Assembly: GCA_013397075.1 (NCBI GenBank)
Contig: VWZS01008810.1
Location: forward strand, 2,651,920-2,715,919
Reading direction: 5' to 3'
DNA length: 64,000 bases
Source: Rhabdornis inornatus
Taxonomy: Eukaryota > Chordata > Aves > Passeriformes > Rhabdornithidae
This document shows positions 25,206-38,620 of this stretch, one piece after another; positions within the stretch are counted from its first letter, which is position 1, and every line of letters begins with the position of its first letter. Both the position numbers and the translations under genes were made by a program. Below the pieces are notes generated by a model. It was not told where the DNA came from. It saw only the letters and a program-made list of their open reading frames with translations, and made no database searches.

Positions 25206-28200
25206 GGACCTAAGGGAGAAGCGCTTGTAAAGTTGTAAAAGTTGAAAAAATTAAACAATCTGAATCACTAAGCATACCCTGCCCAGAAAATGGCTTACAG
25301 GGTAGTACAGATCCTTGGTGCTTACTGATAATTATATTTTTTCGGCCCAAGAATTTTTCTTGGTATGCACTGTATTAACAATAACAAAGGCAAGATCCCT
25401 ATTTTAACATGCACTTTGCCATTTGTTGATATCCAGTCTATCCATTTCTAACTTTTACAGACTCCTCAAAAAAGAAATCTTGATAATTCTTTTAATTACC
25501 TAATCCTCCAAATAATGATGGATTTGTTGAACTCTAATAACTTTACTATGAAAAAATATAATTTCACTCCGTTCTCAAGACATATCTCAAGCCTAGCTTC
25601 CTGAACGTTGTCTTTTCACATTTGCTGTTTTAATGACTAAATGATCATACCTAACTGAGCAAAATTTCCAGTATTTAATGTCACCTCACAGGTATTGATT
25701 CTTCTTTTCAAGACTAAATATAGAGTAAGGCATCAGTATTCATATTTTGATAAACATACATGTATGTATGTCCCAGTAGAAAATTAAAAACAAGATAGTA
25801 ACATCTCATACTCCTACAAAACATTCTCATTCTGCTTTCTGAATTTATTTCTAAATCTGACATTAAAGTATCCCTTAAAATTTTGCATGAATACTCTTTT
25901 TTTTATGTTTCCCCTCAGAATTTAAAGTCTATCTGTATATATGGCAAAGTGAAAGTTCTTAGGGGAAATTTTGGCATCTGAATAAAATGTACTTTTGTTT
26001 GAATTGTTTGGCAAAAAGAATATAGAATGTATTTTCTTGGAAATCAGGAGGGTATCAAGTTTCTGACTTGAAGAAGCAGATGCAGAAAGAACTCTTATCA
26101 AAAAGGATATGAGGACCTGACACAATTAGCTAAATAATTAGAGTCCTGGGGAGAAAATGCCAGGTAACAGAATGCTACAGTGCTGGGCAGCAAATGCCCA
26201 GGTGATAGTGTATCTTTTAATTTGGGAGAGAAATGTTCTAACCAAACGGGAATCAATAATTGGAAACTGAAGCCACCCACTTCCAAATTGGAATTGAGGC
26301 ATAGATTTTAAACAGTAAGAATAACTAACATTCTCCATCTGTTCATCTTGAGTTTTTTGAAACTCAAGCTATACTCAGGGAGAAATTATCCTGCTTTCTA
26401 TGAGGGCTACTGGGTAGGAATCTGAGACAAGATAAGGTAAGGATTTTTTGCAGGTTGCAAAATCCTCATTAAAGAGGTGCTGTGCCTTAAACTAACAGAA
26501 ACAGTAATATTAACACAGGAAATTAAAGAGGAGCCCAGGGTTTCCAGTACACAAATATGTCTTTTTGTGTAGCTAATGCTTAAAGTTCTCTTATCAGTAG
26601 TCATGATACTAAAAACAGATTGGGAGGATTACCTCAGTCTATCGTACGCTCATGAAACAAAACCAAATATTTGAGCCTGAAATTAATCCTAACACAGAGA
26701 AAGTGAAAATGCAGAGAGATTTTTAACAGGAATCATTCTGGGTAGATAAAGAATCAGCACATAAATTGTGTTTCATAATTTCCAGTTTTAAACTGCTAAG
26801 TACTCATTTAGAAAAAGATAAAATCCTCTATCCTTACATCCTAAGGATGAGTCCTCTGTCCATATGGAAAAGGATTTTGCCCTTATAAATATATCGAAAT
26901 TCTCTAATCAAAATACCAGCCAAAAGTTTTCCTAAAATCAGCTCAGGTTCTGGGGTTAGATAAAAGCAGAATAAAGAAGAAAATGAAAGTTTGACAATTT
27001 TCCAGCATAAGACAGAAATCTGAACTAAGTTACAATAAACTTTCTCCAAGAGTGATAAGAGTGCAGAATGCCAGCTGATTTCTTCTGTTTTGATGTGGAG
27101 TTAACCTAACCAGGTCTGTGGGAAGAAAAAGAGGATCAGAAACTTGAACACAGTGGTTCTGACATCCATAATAGGTGTGTATAAATGTGCTCCTGTAAAT
27201 GAGGCTATAACCACACATTTCTGGCAGATTCTTTATATACATTTGAAAAAAAACTTTCATACTAACTGCATTGTATGTATTTTAAAGAGTCTTTCATACT
27301 GCCTGATTTACAAGTTGAGTTTGGACATTTTGTTCAAGGTAATTCCTTCCTGGAGGAAAAATTAGTACAGTTAAGAACATTTTTAATCTTATTTTAATTT
27401 AAAAGTGTGTCAATTATTAAACCACAAAAGTCAGGGTTAGTTTGCCTCTGACTTCAATACGTTCTTCTGAGGCTCCTCGTGATTAAGGACTGTGAACATC
27501 AACTACACTGAGAAAGACTTGAAGGAGCAGTATATCTTAAAAAGAAGAACGGGAAAGTAGTCAACTGACCAAGATCAAGGAGGGTCAAATAGCAGAATTG
27601 TGCATCTGTCAGGTGTGCTGATGGGTATAGGGAAAACCTGAGGTATTATAGCTGACAGAGATGCCAAATTGAATATAATATCAGATGAGGAGAGAGAAGA
27701 GGTTAAAAGAACAGATACTACAGAAAGTTGCCGTGTTTGAATTCATACTGACATCATGAGCTTAATTAATTTTGAAGGGGAAAATTGTGATATTATTTAA
27801 TTCAGCTTCTGTTCTGTGAACCCTTTATATGTGCATTTTAGATATATTAGTTGAATAAGCTAGACATCTTACATAAAAAGCATGTAGTTATTTTGAGTTT
27901 TCTCTATAAAAGAGGCTTCTTCTTTGGCACAGCAGATGTAAGCAAAATGTTCCCTGGTTTAGGCTTTATAAGAGATCTGGGGGGCATTTTCTCAAGAAAA
28001 CAACCTTAGGATAAAGTGCTAAAGATTTTTGTTGTTTTTTTTTTCCCCCAAAATACCAAGAAATTGCTATTAAAGGCTGAAAAACCAGGTTTTTACAGTG
28101 TCATATACTCATTGACCACATCCTCTTTCTCTGGAAAAAAAAAATATATTGTTTTACTATTAATTCTGGATCCAAACCTCAGCATCTATTTTCCCCTCCT

Positions 28201-30529
28201 AATTTTCTACTCTCACTATTTTGTCATTTTTACTGTCACTGTATAAGAGAAGCCTGATCCACAATAGGTTCATTTTTTCCACAGTTGTGGAATCCAGGCA
28301 CCTTCTGTTTTGTTTGAACTAACAGATTTGTCTACTACAAGAAATTTGTGGTTTCCAGGTATTAATAAATGTCTGCATATGGTCTAAAGTGCTTCAGTTT
28401 TTATCACAACTAAACAGACAAAATAGTTAACTATAAAGCAAATTTCTCTACTCTCAGAGTCTATATTTCCTTATGTGCAATGCAGAGAATAAGGCAATTT
28501 ATTATAAATATAATTTACCTTTTAATGTACATGGCCTATATATTCCAGTTAATATTTACCATTACCCTGCTCTAGTTAACAAGTAAAACACTGAATAGAA
28601 TCAGCTTACTGTGTACTTTTCCAATAAATTGCACTAGAGGACTCTTTCACTGACCTACACTAGTATAAGCATTCAATAATGAAAACATGAAATGGATTCT
28701 ATAAATGGACTTCTAATGTATAAAAGGATGTCTATTGCCTGAAAAGACTGGGCATACAGGGAAAGTGTCTTTCAAGAACATGATAAAGTCTTTAGAATTA
28801 GCTGATAGGCAAAGATGGAGCTACATTTCTTATAATCCTTCCCATGAAATCCTCTCAAAATGTAATAGCAAAGCCTTGAGACTTTAGTTGCATTTCCAGG
28901 CCTTTCTGTTTCTGAATTTTAAGTCTCCATATTTTGGACATGTGACATAAGAAGGGGGGAAGTTATGGGACAGGGGCTGTATGGTGGGAGGCAGTCTTGG
29001 GAACAAAGGCAAGGCTACAGTTTCAGGCTGTGTCTAGGAAGAGCTCAAATCCAAGAGCTCTGAGTGTGGCAGCTCTAGCAGAGCTCTGGGTGTCAGATGT
29101 AACCAGCTGGTGAGCCCATCAGCTGTGCCTGGCGCTGGGCCATGGGAATGTCTCAGTTGTCAGATGTCTACAGCATGAGATCTGACAGATCTTCTCCTCC
29201 TGTGAGATGATGCTCTTTCATACTTCAGAGATCAATCTTGTATCCACTACTATCTGCATTTATATATTTGTCCATTCGTTTATGTGTTTGCTGACTCTGA
29301 CTTCAGTGGAATCAGAGTTGGACATTAATTTCTCATCTGAAGAATTCAAATGAGAACTCTTAAGTGTACCTCCTTTTCCACTGTTCAAGTAAAATGTTAA
29401 TTATCAAGAAACTGGGAATAAATACATCATCAGACAGAGCGGTACATGGTAGGAATCCAGAAGGATGGCAAGCTGTCTAGAATCTTTTTCTTCTATCTTT
29501 ACTGTCTAAGGCTGCCAAACTCAATAGCCAGTAAAAACAAGACACTAAAATGCTATCACTGACTTAGAAGTACTATCAAACCCATGTAGTGCACTCTGTG
29601 CACAAGCTCATTTTCCACAGACAGGAAAATCAAAGAATCCAATAATAATGGAAAAATCATCTGGGAGAAGGGGAGGAAAGGGAGGCACAAAAGAAAAGAA
29701 GGTCCTCTTCTAGGAAACAGAGAGAAGTTGGATTGAGTTTTAAGTAGCCACAGTCCCTTGGTAGAAACAAAGTAGACCAGGCTAATTCCTTCTCTCTCTG
29801 CGCACAGTCAGGCGTGCTTTCCACACAAAGGAATCTTAAATATCTTCCTTACCAGAATTTTTAAAAGGTGCAATAGATAAAATCCCCCTGTGTCTGTTGT
29901 TGTCCCTGCACTCTTCTTGGTCAAAGCACCATCAAAGAAAATAACTACTTGGTCCACGGATCATAGTCCACTTCTCTTTTTACAAATTACATGAATAGAT
30001 AAATTGGGGCAGGGAATAACTAAGACTGTAATTTGCTCTTTAGTCATCAGCTACCCAAGAGTCTGGACTGCAACAGTTTCCTTTCATGTTAAGGACTCAG
30101 CATTATGTGCACAATACCTATGCATCATCCTTTTCAGAGGAGACAGAAAGCTTGTTAGGTTAGGTTTGGTGTATTTTGCATCTTAAGGGAGGGAAGAGCT
30201 GTTGTGGAAAGGACTGGAGCTCTGCTGTCCCTCCAATGGTTCATCTACACCATTGCTTCAAAGACGCAGTCTGTACATAATTTTGCCCATTTCATTTGGC
30301 ATAATATTAAACTTCTGAGCGTCCTGCTTGTGCTTGTTGAAGTCTGTGCTGGTCTTTCTTCACAAAGCACCAGCTGCAGCTCAGAACACTGATGCTTACC
30401 TTCATTGTCAGAGGCGCACTTGATGAGCTCCTGAAAACATCCAGGCATGTCCTACAAATGTCAGTGCAGGCAAGCTGTGCAGGGAGAGTGCTGTGAGAGC
30501 AACTGGAAGGTGTATCAAGCCCCACCCAG
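25206..30529. other. Unique sequence, no gene seen
   Basis: More than 5 kb of AT-rich DNA with no supported gene. GC-richer patches lie at 28950-29200 and 30190-30500. The latter contains a possible small exon on the minus strand (30400-30451) that is discussed as a finding. Confidence 0.45.
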
Positions 30530-30565
30530 AGAGAATATATCTTCTCTCAACCAACGAGTTGAGAG

Positions 30566-30990
30566 CTTAAGGGTAAGAATTCAGGGACAAGCTAACATAC
30601 GTGACACTGTTGTGGGTGTTTACTAGAGACCACCTGATCAGGAGGAAGAAGCTGATGAAGCTTTCTCTGGACAGCTGGAAATAGCCTCATGGTCACAGAC
30701 TCTGGTTCTCCTGGAGGACTTCAACCACCGTAGTATTTGTTGGACAGACAACACAGCTTGGCACACACAGTCCAGGAAGCTCCTGCAGACTTTTTGATGT
30801 AAGTGGTGGAGGAACCAACAAGGAGAGATGTGCTGCTGGACATCATATTAATAAACCAGGAGGGACAGCCTTGGCTATAGTGACCATGAGATGGTGGAAC
30901 TCCAGATCCTGCATGGATGAAGCAAAGCAATAAACAGAACTAGAACCCTAAACTTCACGAGAGCTGAAGTTTGGCCTCTCCAAAGATCTA
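30566..30990 (+). pseudogene. CR1 endonuclease remnant
   Basis: This is the C-terminal two-thirds of the apurinic-like endonuclease that nicks the target DNA in CR1 retrotransposition. The motif VVGVY-stop-RPPDQ lies at 30610-30640, with a stop in place of the usual tyrosine before RPP. The metal-site strand reads LLEDFN (about 30708-30725), where the family has GDFN, so the glycine is lost. The terminal SDH catalytic motif is preserved at 30879-30887. A stop after the LLQTF segment (near 30797) and later frame changes inactivate it. Confidence 0.88.
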
Positions 30991-31229
30991 CTTAGGGGAA
31001 TCCCATGGCTTAGAGCTCTAGAAAAGAAGGGCATCCAAGGTGGCCAATATTCAAGAATCATTTCCTTCAAACTCAAGATCAGTGTATCCCTATGATCAAG
31101 AAATCAGGCAAAGGGGACAGGACACCAACATGGATGAGGAGGGAGTTTTGAGTAAATCTCAAATGGAGGAAAGACGTTTATGGGATGTGGAAACAGGGAC
31201 AAGCCACATAGAAGGACTACAGGAACATC

Positions 31230-32440
31230 ATCAGAGCATACAGGGAGATGAATAGGAAGGCCAAGGCCAACTTGGAATTGAGTCTGTCAAGGGATATCAA
31301 GGATAACAAGAAGGGCTTCTACAAGTACATCAGCAGCAAAAATAACGTTAGGGAAAATGTACGGCTGATGGTGAATCAGATGGGTGTCCTGGTGACAGAA
31401 GACACAGAGAAGATGGAATTACTGAGTGCCTTCTTCGCCTCAGTCTGTACTGCTGAGGATTACTTTCAGGAGTCCGAGACCCCTGAGGCAAAGAGAGGAG
31501 GGCTGAAGAAAGGAAAACTTCCCTTTGGTCATAGATGATTTGGTTAGACTTAAAACCCATAAATCCATGAGTCCTGATGTGATGTACCCAGAGGTGCTGA
31601 GGGAGCTGGCAGATACTATGGCTAAGCCACACTCTGTCATCTTTGAAAAATCATGAAGAACGGGAGAGATGCTTGTTGACCGGAGGAAGGAAAATATTAC
31701 TCCCATCTTCAAAAAGGTCAAGAATGAAGCCCCAGGGATGTATTGGCCAGTCAACCTCACATCCATCCCTGGAAAGGTGATGGAACAGATCATTCTGGAA
31801 GTCATCATCAAGCACGTAGAAAAAAAGAAAGTCACCAGGAGTAGTCAGCATTGGTTCACCAAGGGGAAATCACGCTTGACCAATCTGATGGCCTTCTACG
31901 AGACCATGGCAGGATAGATAGACAAGGGGGGAGCAGTGGATGCTCTCTACTTCAACTTCAGCAAAGTTTTGACACCCATAACATCCTTCTAGGTAAGCTC
32001 AGGAAATGTGGGTCAGGTGAATGGACAGTGAGCTGGATCAAGAACTGGCTGAATGGCAGAGCTCAGAGCACCATGATCAGCAAAGCAGGATCCACTTGGA
32101 GGTCTGCAGTCAGTGGTGTTCCTCAGGGATCAATATTGGGTCCAGCCTTATTCAACCTGTTTATCAATGACCTGGACAAAGGTATAGAATATACCCTCAG
32201 CAGGTTTGCTGATGATATCAAAGTGGGGGAGTGGCTGATACACCTGAAGGCTGTGCTGACATTCAGCAGGACACGCTGGAGAATTGGGCAGAGAGAAACT
32301 TAATGAGGTTCAACAAGGGCAGTGTTTGGCACTGCACCAGGAGAGGAATAACCCAAGCACCAGCACAGGCTGGGGGCTGGCCTGCCAGAAAGCAGCTCTG
32401 GGGAGAGGGAACTGAGAGTCTGGGATGACAAGCTAACCAT
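31230..32440 (+). pseudogene. CR1 linker and reverse transcriptase remnant
   Basis: From 31248 a frame reads the linker between endonuclease and RT, with DNKKGFYKYISSKNN and LLSAFFASVC, which is characteristic of CR1 ORF2. The RT follows: a YWPVNLTSIPGK block near 31740 (tryptophan where arginine is usual), then SGVPQGSILGPALFN near 32111-32155, and the catalytic box FADD at 32205-32216 with both aspartates kept. Frame changes near 31540, 31670, 31915 and 32230, and a stop after ETMAG, split it into pieces. The conserved catalytic box shows recognisable ancestry only; no activity is possible. Confidence 0.9.
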
Positions 32441-33056
32441 CAGCTGGCAGTGTTTCCTTGTGGCCAGGAGGGCCGGTGGCATCCTGGGGTGCCTCGGGAA
32501 GAGAGTGGCCAGCAGGTCATGGGAGGTGAGCTGCTCAGCCCTAGCGTGGCCACACCTGCAGTGCTGTGGCCACTTCTGGGCTCCTCGGTACCAGGAAGAC
32601 AAGGAGCTACTGGAGAGGGCCTGGCAGAGGCCACAAGGGACATGAGGGGTCTGGAGCTTCTCTCTTATGAGGAGAGACCTTGGGAGCTGGGCCTGTTTAG
32701 TCTGGAGAATACTGAGAGGGATCTCATCAATACATATAAATACCTCAAAGATGGCTGTCAGGAGGATGGTGCCAGACTGTTTTCAGTGGTGTCCAGTGAC
32801 AGGAAGAAGAGTAATGGCTGTAAATGAAAACACAAGAAGCTACACCTCAACATGAGGATGAACTTCTTTACACTGGGGGAGGCAGAGAACAGGGAACAGG
32901 CTTCCTGGGGAGATCATGGAGTCTCCTCCTCTGGAGACATTCAAAACCCACCTGGATGAGTTCCTGTGTAACCTGCTCCAAATTACCCTGCCTTGGAAGG
33001 GAAGTTGGACTAGATCTCCAGAAGTCCCTTCCAACTCTAAAAATTCTGTGATTCTT
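32441..33056 (+). pseudogene. CR1 ORF2 C-terminus and 3' UTR
   Basis: The post-RT segment reads PHLQCCGHFWAPRYQEDKE in one frame (about 32550-32605) and LGLFSLENTERDLINTYKYL in another (about 32690-32750), both standard for the CR1 C-terminus. It is followed by the short 3' UTR and the terminal pattern ending near 33056. The 125-codon open frame 32450-32827 runs through this region but mixes true and shifted segments. Confidence 0.88.
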
Positions 33057-36000
33057 TTACCTCCTAGGCATGTGTGAGAGGATCTCAAGCTTGATTGCCT
33101 AACAGAATTAAGAAAAATAAATTGGTTCCCTCAAATCCAAAACTCTCATACTGCATTCAGAAACTTTCCAAGCTCTGATAAGAATGATAATGTGATAGTG
33201 AACATCTATATCTGTATCAAGCTGTTCATTCCAAAAGACCCATTTTTCTGTGTAGAGAGAAGAATTAGTTAAATGAAGTGAAATACAGCTACTTCTGCAA
33301 CAGAGTGTAACAAACATGCAATGCTACACAATAGCTGAAGATAGGAAGTAAAGAAGGATACTATGCCCAGCTGAAAAAGAGCTCTCGGATTCATGAATAT
33401 AGTTAAATTGTGTTCCATTTATGTGGCCCTGGTTTCCCTATCCAAGAGCTGGTGCATGATAGTGAAATTCTGCCTTCACTTTTGATCACAAAGGCACTTT
33501 AGATTCAATTGTAAATGCACTTTATTTTTTCAACAAAAAATAAGAAAGCATTGACATTTTCAAAATGCATTGTTTGTATCACAAAAAGGTTGTTTAATCA
33601 TATACTTCATTGTTAGAGGACTTTCATTTTTTTAAGTGTTTTTAAGAAACTGCTTTAATTTTAGTTTAGGGTGCAAGAACATATAAATCTGCAGCCATGG
33701 TGGTACTCAGGGTGACATCAGGAAGCACCTGCTTTTAGTAGAAGTTCAAGCTGGAGATGAAAAGGTAAAGATCACCCTGGCTTTTAGCAGCTTTTATCCA
33801 ATTGTAGACCAGGCTTTTCTTAGCCCATGTTAATAATTATTATTTAAGCATGACAACCTCAGATAATTTTGCTTCCTTGCAGTAAATCTTCCTTGGATCT
33901 TGTGATACAGCAGCTCCTGTATCTGGGTCGTTATTCATTGTTATACAACATAATGCCACTGAAGGATTAAGATGATATTAGCAAATGCATTATGAAGCCA
34001 CAAGTAATCAAGCTTAATGTAGAGTGAGATTTGGAAGTAGAAAATATTCAGACTAAGATGTTAGTAGTGTGTTATGGAAATGGTTTAATCTCTCGTTATA
34101 AGTAGTTAATATATGCTGAATTTTAACATCAGTGTGCAACTTTGATTAGAATCTCCTAAATACATAATCCTCATAGCAATCCTACTAAAAAAATGGGAGC
34201 TTAATTGTCGCCTTACAGTCTAGTACCTTTCACCTTCACATAAAGCTACCATGATGGCTTTTCAAAACAGCAAGAAGGAGAAGAAGAAGAGAGAGAAGAA
34301 AACCAACCAGAAGAATTTGTCAGCAAGACACTTTAACATCCGTTTCAAAAATCATAGACTACAATTTAAAATGGAAGTCCCCTTTTGAACAAAGAAGGAA
34401 AGGTTATGAGAAAATACAGTTTGAAATTATTGATGTGTAAAGCCATGTGTGATTGCATCTGTCCTATAGCTCCCCCAAATGCACCAAATGGATATTGCTG
34501 AAACCTCATGGAAATAAGTGCAAGAGATTTGACTACAGTGATTGTCATTACTGCTTAGAATTCTGGTTGACGTGTCTCAAATGGAATATCTGCTTTTCTC
34601 ACGCAAGCTGACTTTATAGACTGTGTGTCAGATGGGCTGTATGTGTTCTGCCCAGATAACCCTAGAAACATGTAACAGTCATGCAAATGATAATTCTAGA
34701 AAAATAAATAAAGTAAATTGACCATCTATAGTTCTTTTTCTTCCTTTATCCTGCTCTCTTATATAAGCATCCAAGTGTAATGATTGTGAACTCAAAGAGT
34801 TTCTGTTTCAATGGACTTTATCTTTGCAGGCGATTAAGTTAGTGGGTTCAGCTTTAGTTCTTTACAGGGTTTTGTGTTTTGATTTTTTTTTCTTCCAGGA
34901 AGGACTACTTAAAAATGGTGCAGTGATTATCTCTTTTGTAGCATCAAAGTTTCTGTCTTTGCAGATATTTACTCAATGTTACACCAGAGCAGGAAGCAAC
35001 TGACCAAAAACACTGAAGCAATAAACAAAACTTTCCTAGAACAGCACTGAAGTACATGAGACACTACATTTAGTATTACAAACATGCTCATACCTTGATC
35101 AGATATTGTTTATCACAGCAGATCCACTTCTGCAATTTATATGTTGGTCTTGTCAGAACAAAAAAAAAGCTGAATATGACTTCCCACCCCCACTTCTACT
35201 TCAAGGCTTTTTTTGCATCAAACGAATTAGCTCTTTTATTAAATTACCTTCTCTGGGATTCTCAGAGAAATACCTTGTGCTTCCTTCATACAGTTTTTCA
35301 GAGTCAGGGTGCTGATGGCACTCAGAAACCTCTTGCTATCTTTGGAGATTATTTCTTCTTTCTTGATTCTGTATGTCAGAATTGATTCTCAAATATATTT
35401 ATCTACATTTTGTTAATTGTAATTTAAAATTGTATTCTAAAGGGTATACATTTAGACTATAGTAATTTTGAAGGCGAGCAGTTATTTCATTGGGTTGTCA
35501 CTCCTTCCAGAAATCAAACCCTCCCTGTCATATATAAATAGATTGCTTGATATACATGCAATATCCTGTCGGTGTCATGCACTCTTTTCTTTAATCTGAC
35601 TGACATAGCACATAATAAAATGCTCACTTCAATATATGTCTGTTGCATTTTGCCTAATTCTGGGCTTAGTTTAATATTAGTCATGAATATTTCCTACAAC
35701 TGGATATGAATTTGAATATATAAAAGGCACATTTTATGTTCATGCTGCTGCACTTGCTTCTCCCATATATTTTATTGCTTTCCTTACTTGTGATGAATTA
35801 AGCCATCTGAAGAAAAGAAGAACTGGAAGCAACAGGGACATTGAGCCGGTTATCTTTATCCACAAGCCAGGTGTAGCATGTGAGAGGGAGAATTGCATTC
35901 TTTGCACTTATTTTCCATAAGTAACTCACAGCAGTGAGCTGGAGGGAGACACATTCTCCAGTGGCCATGGCAAGAGGAAATACAAAATTCCAGCATATTA

Positions 36001-37960
36001 AATCTCAGATTTTTTTCATATAAAAGTACTTGATCACACTATATAAGCAATTTTATTCCATATAATTTATATAGATTGTTTTCCAGGGGAGGCAGACATT
36101 GGATTGACATTTTGTTTCACTTCTGTTTTGCTGCACGTCTAAAGAAATATCTTCTTTGGGTAAGAAGCTGGTTTTGATGACTGGCCCTGGATGCTTAGGT
36201 GTTTGTCTGGGTTTCTTTATAAGTGGAAATTACTATAATGAACAAAAAATTGTTGTGACTTTTTCAATATTCCTGCCAAGACACACATCCAGGTTTCCTT
36301 TAAGGAAGAATCAGTTGTGGATAACTAGAGAGGAAATCATAATTCTTATATGTTATATAACAACTGCCTTGAACAATAATTATTTTTATTGCAATTGAAG
36401 AGTCAATGGGGATCATGAAGATGTCTTTTGTTTTGCTTTGGTTTGGTTTTTTGATTTTGGTATTTTGTTTGTTTGCTTATTTATTTGTGGGTAATAATTA
36501 ATTATTTAACACAGTATCTTCAGGAAAATAAAATTATTGAATGTATTTTATGTATTTTGTTACTTCTGCATCTACTTTTATAGCTGAGAAAGAAGAATTA
36601 GGCAGCATGTTCAGAGACACATTTTTATCAATTTGTGATATTTTCACCTTTTGGTTATTGGACATCTGAAACACATTGGTTTGGCTGTTTGGTCATCTGA
36701 AACATATGAGCTCAGGTGGTTTTAGCTTCTTGCTTTTTAAAGACCAGGAGATGAATTTTTTTAAATGTAACAGAAGCAGTGACTGTCATTTCTATGCTTC
36801 AACAAGTAAAAAATGTTTAAAATACTATGGCGTTTCTGGATTGCTATACTACCTATCAAGACCTACATGTAACTTTTTGCTATTAGAAAGTCTATTTCAC
36901 CATTTGGCAATAGACTGAATTTTTTTCACAATGCATGAAATGGAATACAGTTTCAGACTCTTTCAAAATGGCCCCTCTTACCCTGGTTTTATTTTTCATG
37001 CAGAAGTACAGTCTATTCTGTCTACATATTGTGTGACCTTGCCTCCCTATGGATAGAAATGATAGAAAAAATGAACCACTGTCTAAAACAGATTAGATGC
37101 CAAACCTAGTTAGATCTTGCCTAATCCTATAAAAGTGTGTCAGTTAGGGACTTACTTGACCTACATAAAAAAAAAGATCTGAAAACACTATTCTAGCTGG
37201 TTACTGATTCAGCTTGATTATACTGCAGCCACAGCTTTCCTACAACAGACAAAGTATGGTCATGCAAATTTAGCCCACTTTCCATCACCCTATGGCATCC
37301 ACCCAGCAAGCTGAAGAATACTTTTATTCAACAATGCAACCAACATGCAGCAGATTAATTGCCAGAACAACACAGTGAAATCCAAACAGAAATTACTCCC
37401 TAGTTAGATAAGGCTTTTCAAACAGTGGCCCACATTGTTCTTGCTGAGAGATTCTGACATGCTTGAGAAGTTTTATGGCACTAATGATACTATTACAGTT
37501 GTTCTGCAAATCTTGAGTTACTTTTTTTCCTATTGTCTTAATACCAAAGACTTTTTATATATATTATTTTCAACATGTATCTGTCAAGATAATTAAATAA
37601 ATTTTAGATCATTCTTTCTTCCTTTCTTTTAGAAGGCAAATGATCAAATACGTGTGTGCACAGAAAAAAATATGGAAGAAACTTTGAAGGAAGGCTTCTC
37701 TCTCTAGCAGAGTAAACATATCAGATGTTACACACTAGATTCAGTGTTATTTTGGTGAATGCTGTAACAGCCAAATTAGCTAATCCAAAGGGAACAAAAA
37801 AGGTGTTTAGAACTAGTGACAGTACTTCAAAAAATGAGGCTGGGTCAAGCACTATATGAGCACTAAAGCGAGTATGGAGTATAATAAAGCAACTTGTTTT
37901 TTTGAATAGCTGGGCACAGTATAGGTAAGCCTATTGTTCCCCAAAGGCTGCTTGCAGTTA
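33057..37960. other. Unique AT-rich sequence, no gene seen
   Basis: Long AT-rich single-copy DNA. A T-rich TTTG run lies at about 36430-36490. A TATAAAAGG-like element at about 35719 has no downstream gene-like frame that I can support. Confidence 0.5.
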
Positions 37961-38620
37961 CTGTTAACATACTTCTGTGCTTTTACCAGAGCCTTCAGTA
38001 GCTGTGACAGTGCTTGCAAATGTGATGCTCATGACAAGTCTGTCTGCTTCTAAAGCATGTGAAGAAAGCCGAACACTTTTAATAATACTAATGGAGAGAT
38101 TATCTTTAGCTTCTGATTTTTTTCCTTTTGAAAATAAAAGTGGGAGGTTTGTTTTAACACTCTGCCCTTTTCAGAAAGGTTGTAAGAAGCAATTGAGCCC
38201 CCTCTGCAAAAAGCTTCCCTTTTCAAGTTTTCCACTTAATTAAAATACCACATTTAGCTCACTAGAAGGGAAGTCTTCACCACTACCTTTTAAAGAAATA
38301 AAAAAATAAATAATAGTAGGCAATCCTCTGTCAGTATAAGAGTGTTTCTGTTAGTTTCTATGCACAAAGGGATAATTATATACTTTTAAAGTCCCCATTA
38401 AAGAGCCAAAAACTGTTCTACAGCTTCTTTATTAAAGATATCTGAATACTGCAGATAACATTAAAGGCTACAAAAGTAGCCAATTAGACTGTATTAATAT
38501 GCAAATTTAGGCAGAAAAGAATGTGCAAAATGTTTTGAGATTATTTAGGAGTGTAAAAGAAAGACTGGACTCAAAGATGCTATTATGCACATACAGATGC
38601 ACATATGTATGTTGCCTCTA
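37961..38620. other. Candidate conserved non-coding block
   Basis: This stretch has balanced complexity in an otherwise run-rich neighbourhood and contains TAAT and TTTGCAT/ATGCAAAT-type octamer-like motifs (TAATATGCAAAT at about 38495). The two overlapping open frames here (37977-38243 plus, 38050-38235 minus) show no protein family features. It is listed as a candidate regulatory sequence only. Confidence 0.2.

Larger units (their letters stand above)
30530..33056 (+). mobile_element. CR1 LINE, plus strand, nearly whole ORF2
   Basis: This is the most complete CR1 copy in the window, about 2.5 kb on the plus strand. It runs from inside the endonuclease domain through the linker, the whole reverse transcriptase and the C-terminal segment to the 3' UTR. 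The end at 33032-33056 has the CR1 terminal pattern (CCAACTCTAAAAATTCTGTG, then ATTCT). All domains are collinear with the family, but they lie in different frames with stops and indels, so the element is dead. ORF1 and the 5' UTR are missing, consistent with 5' truncation during insertion. Confidence 0.93.

Noticed and set aside
31440..31835. 131-codon minus-strand frame
   Set aside because: It is the antisense shadow of the CR1 reverse transcriptase on the plus strand.
35700..35760. TATAAAAGG motif as a gene promoter
   Set aside because: No downstream frame, no GC-rich context and AT-rich surroundings make TATA-like strings common.
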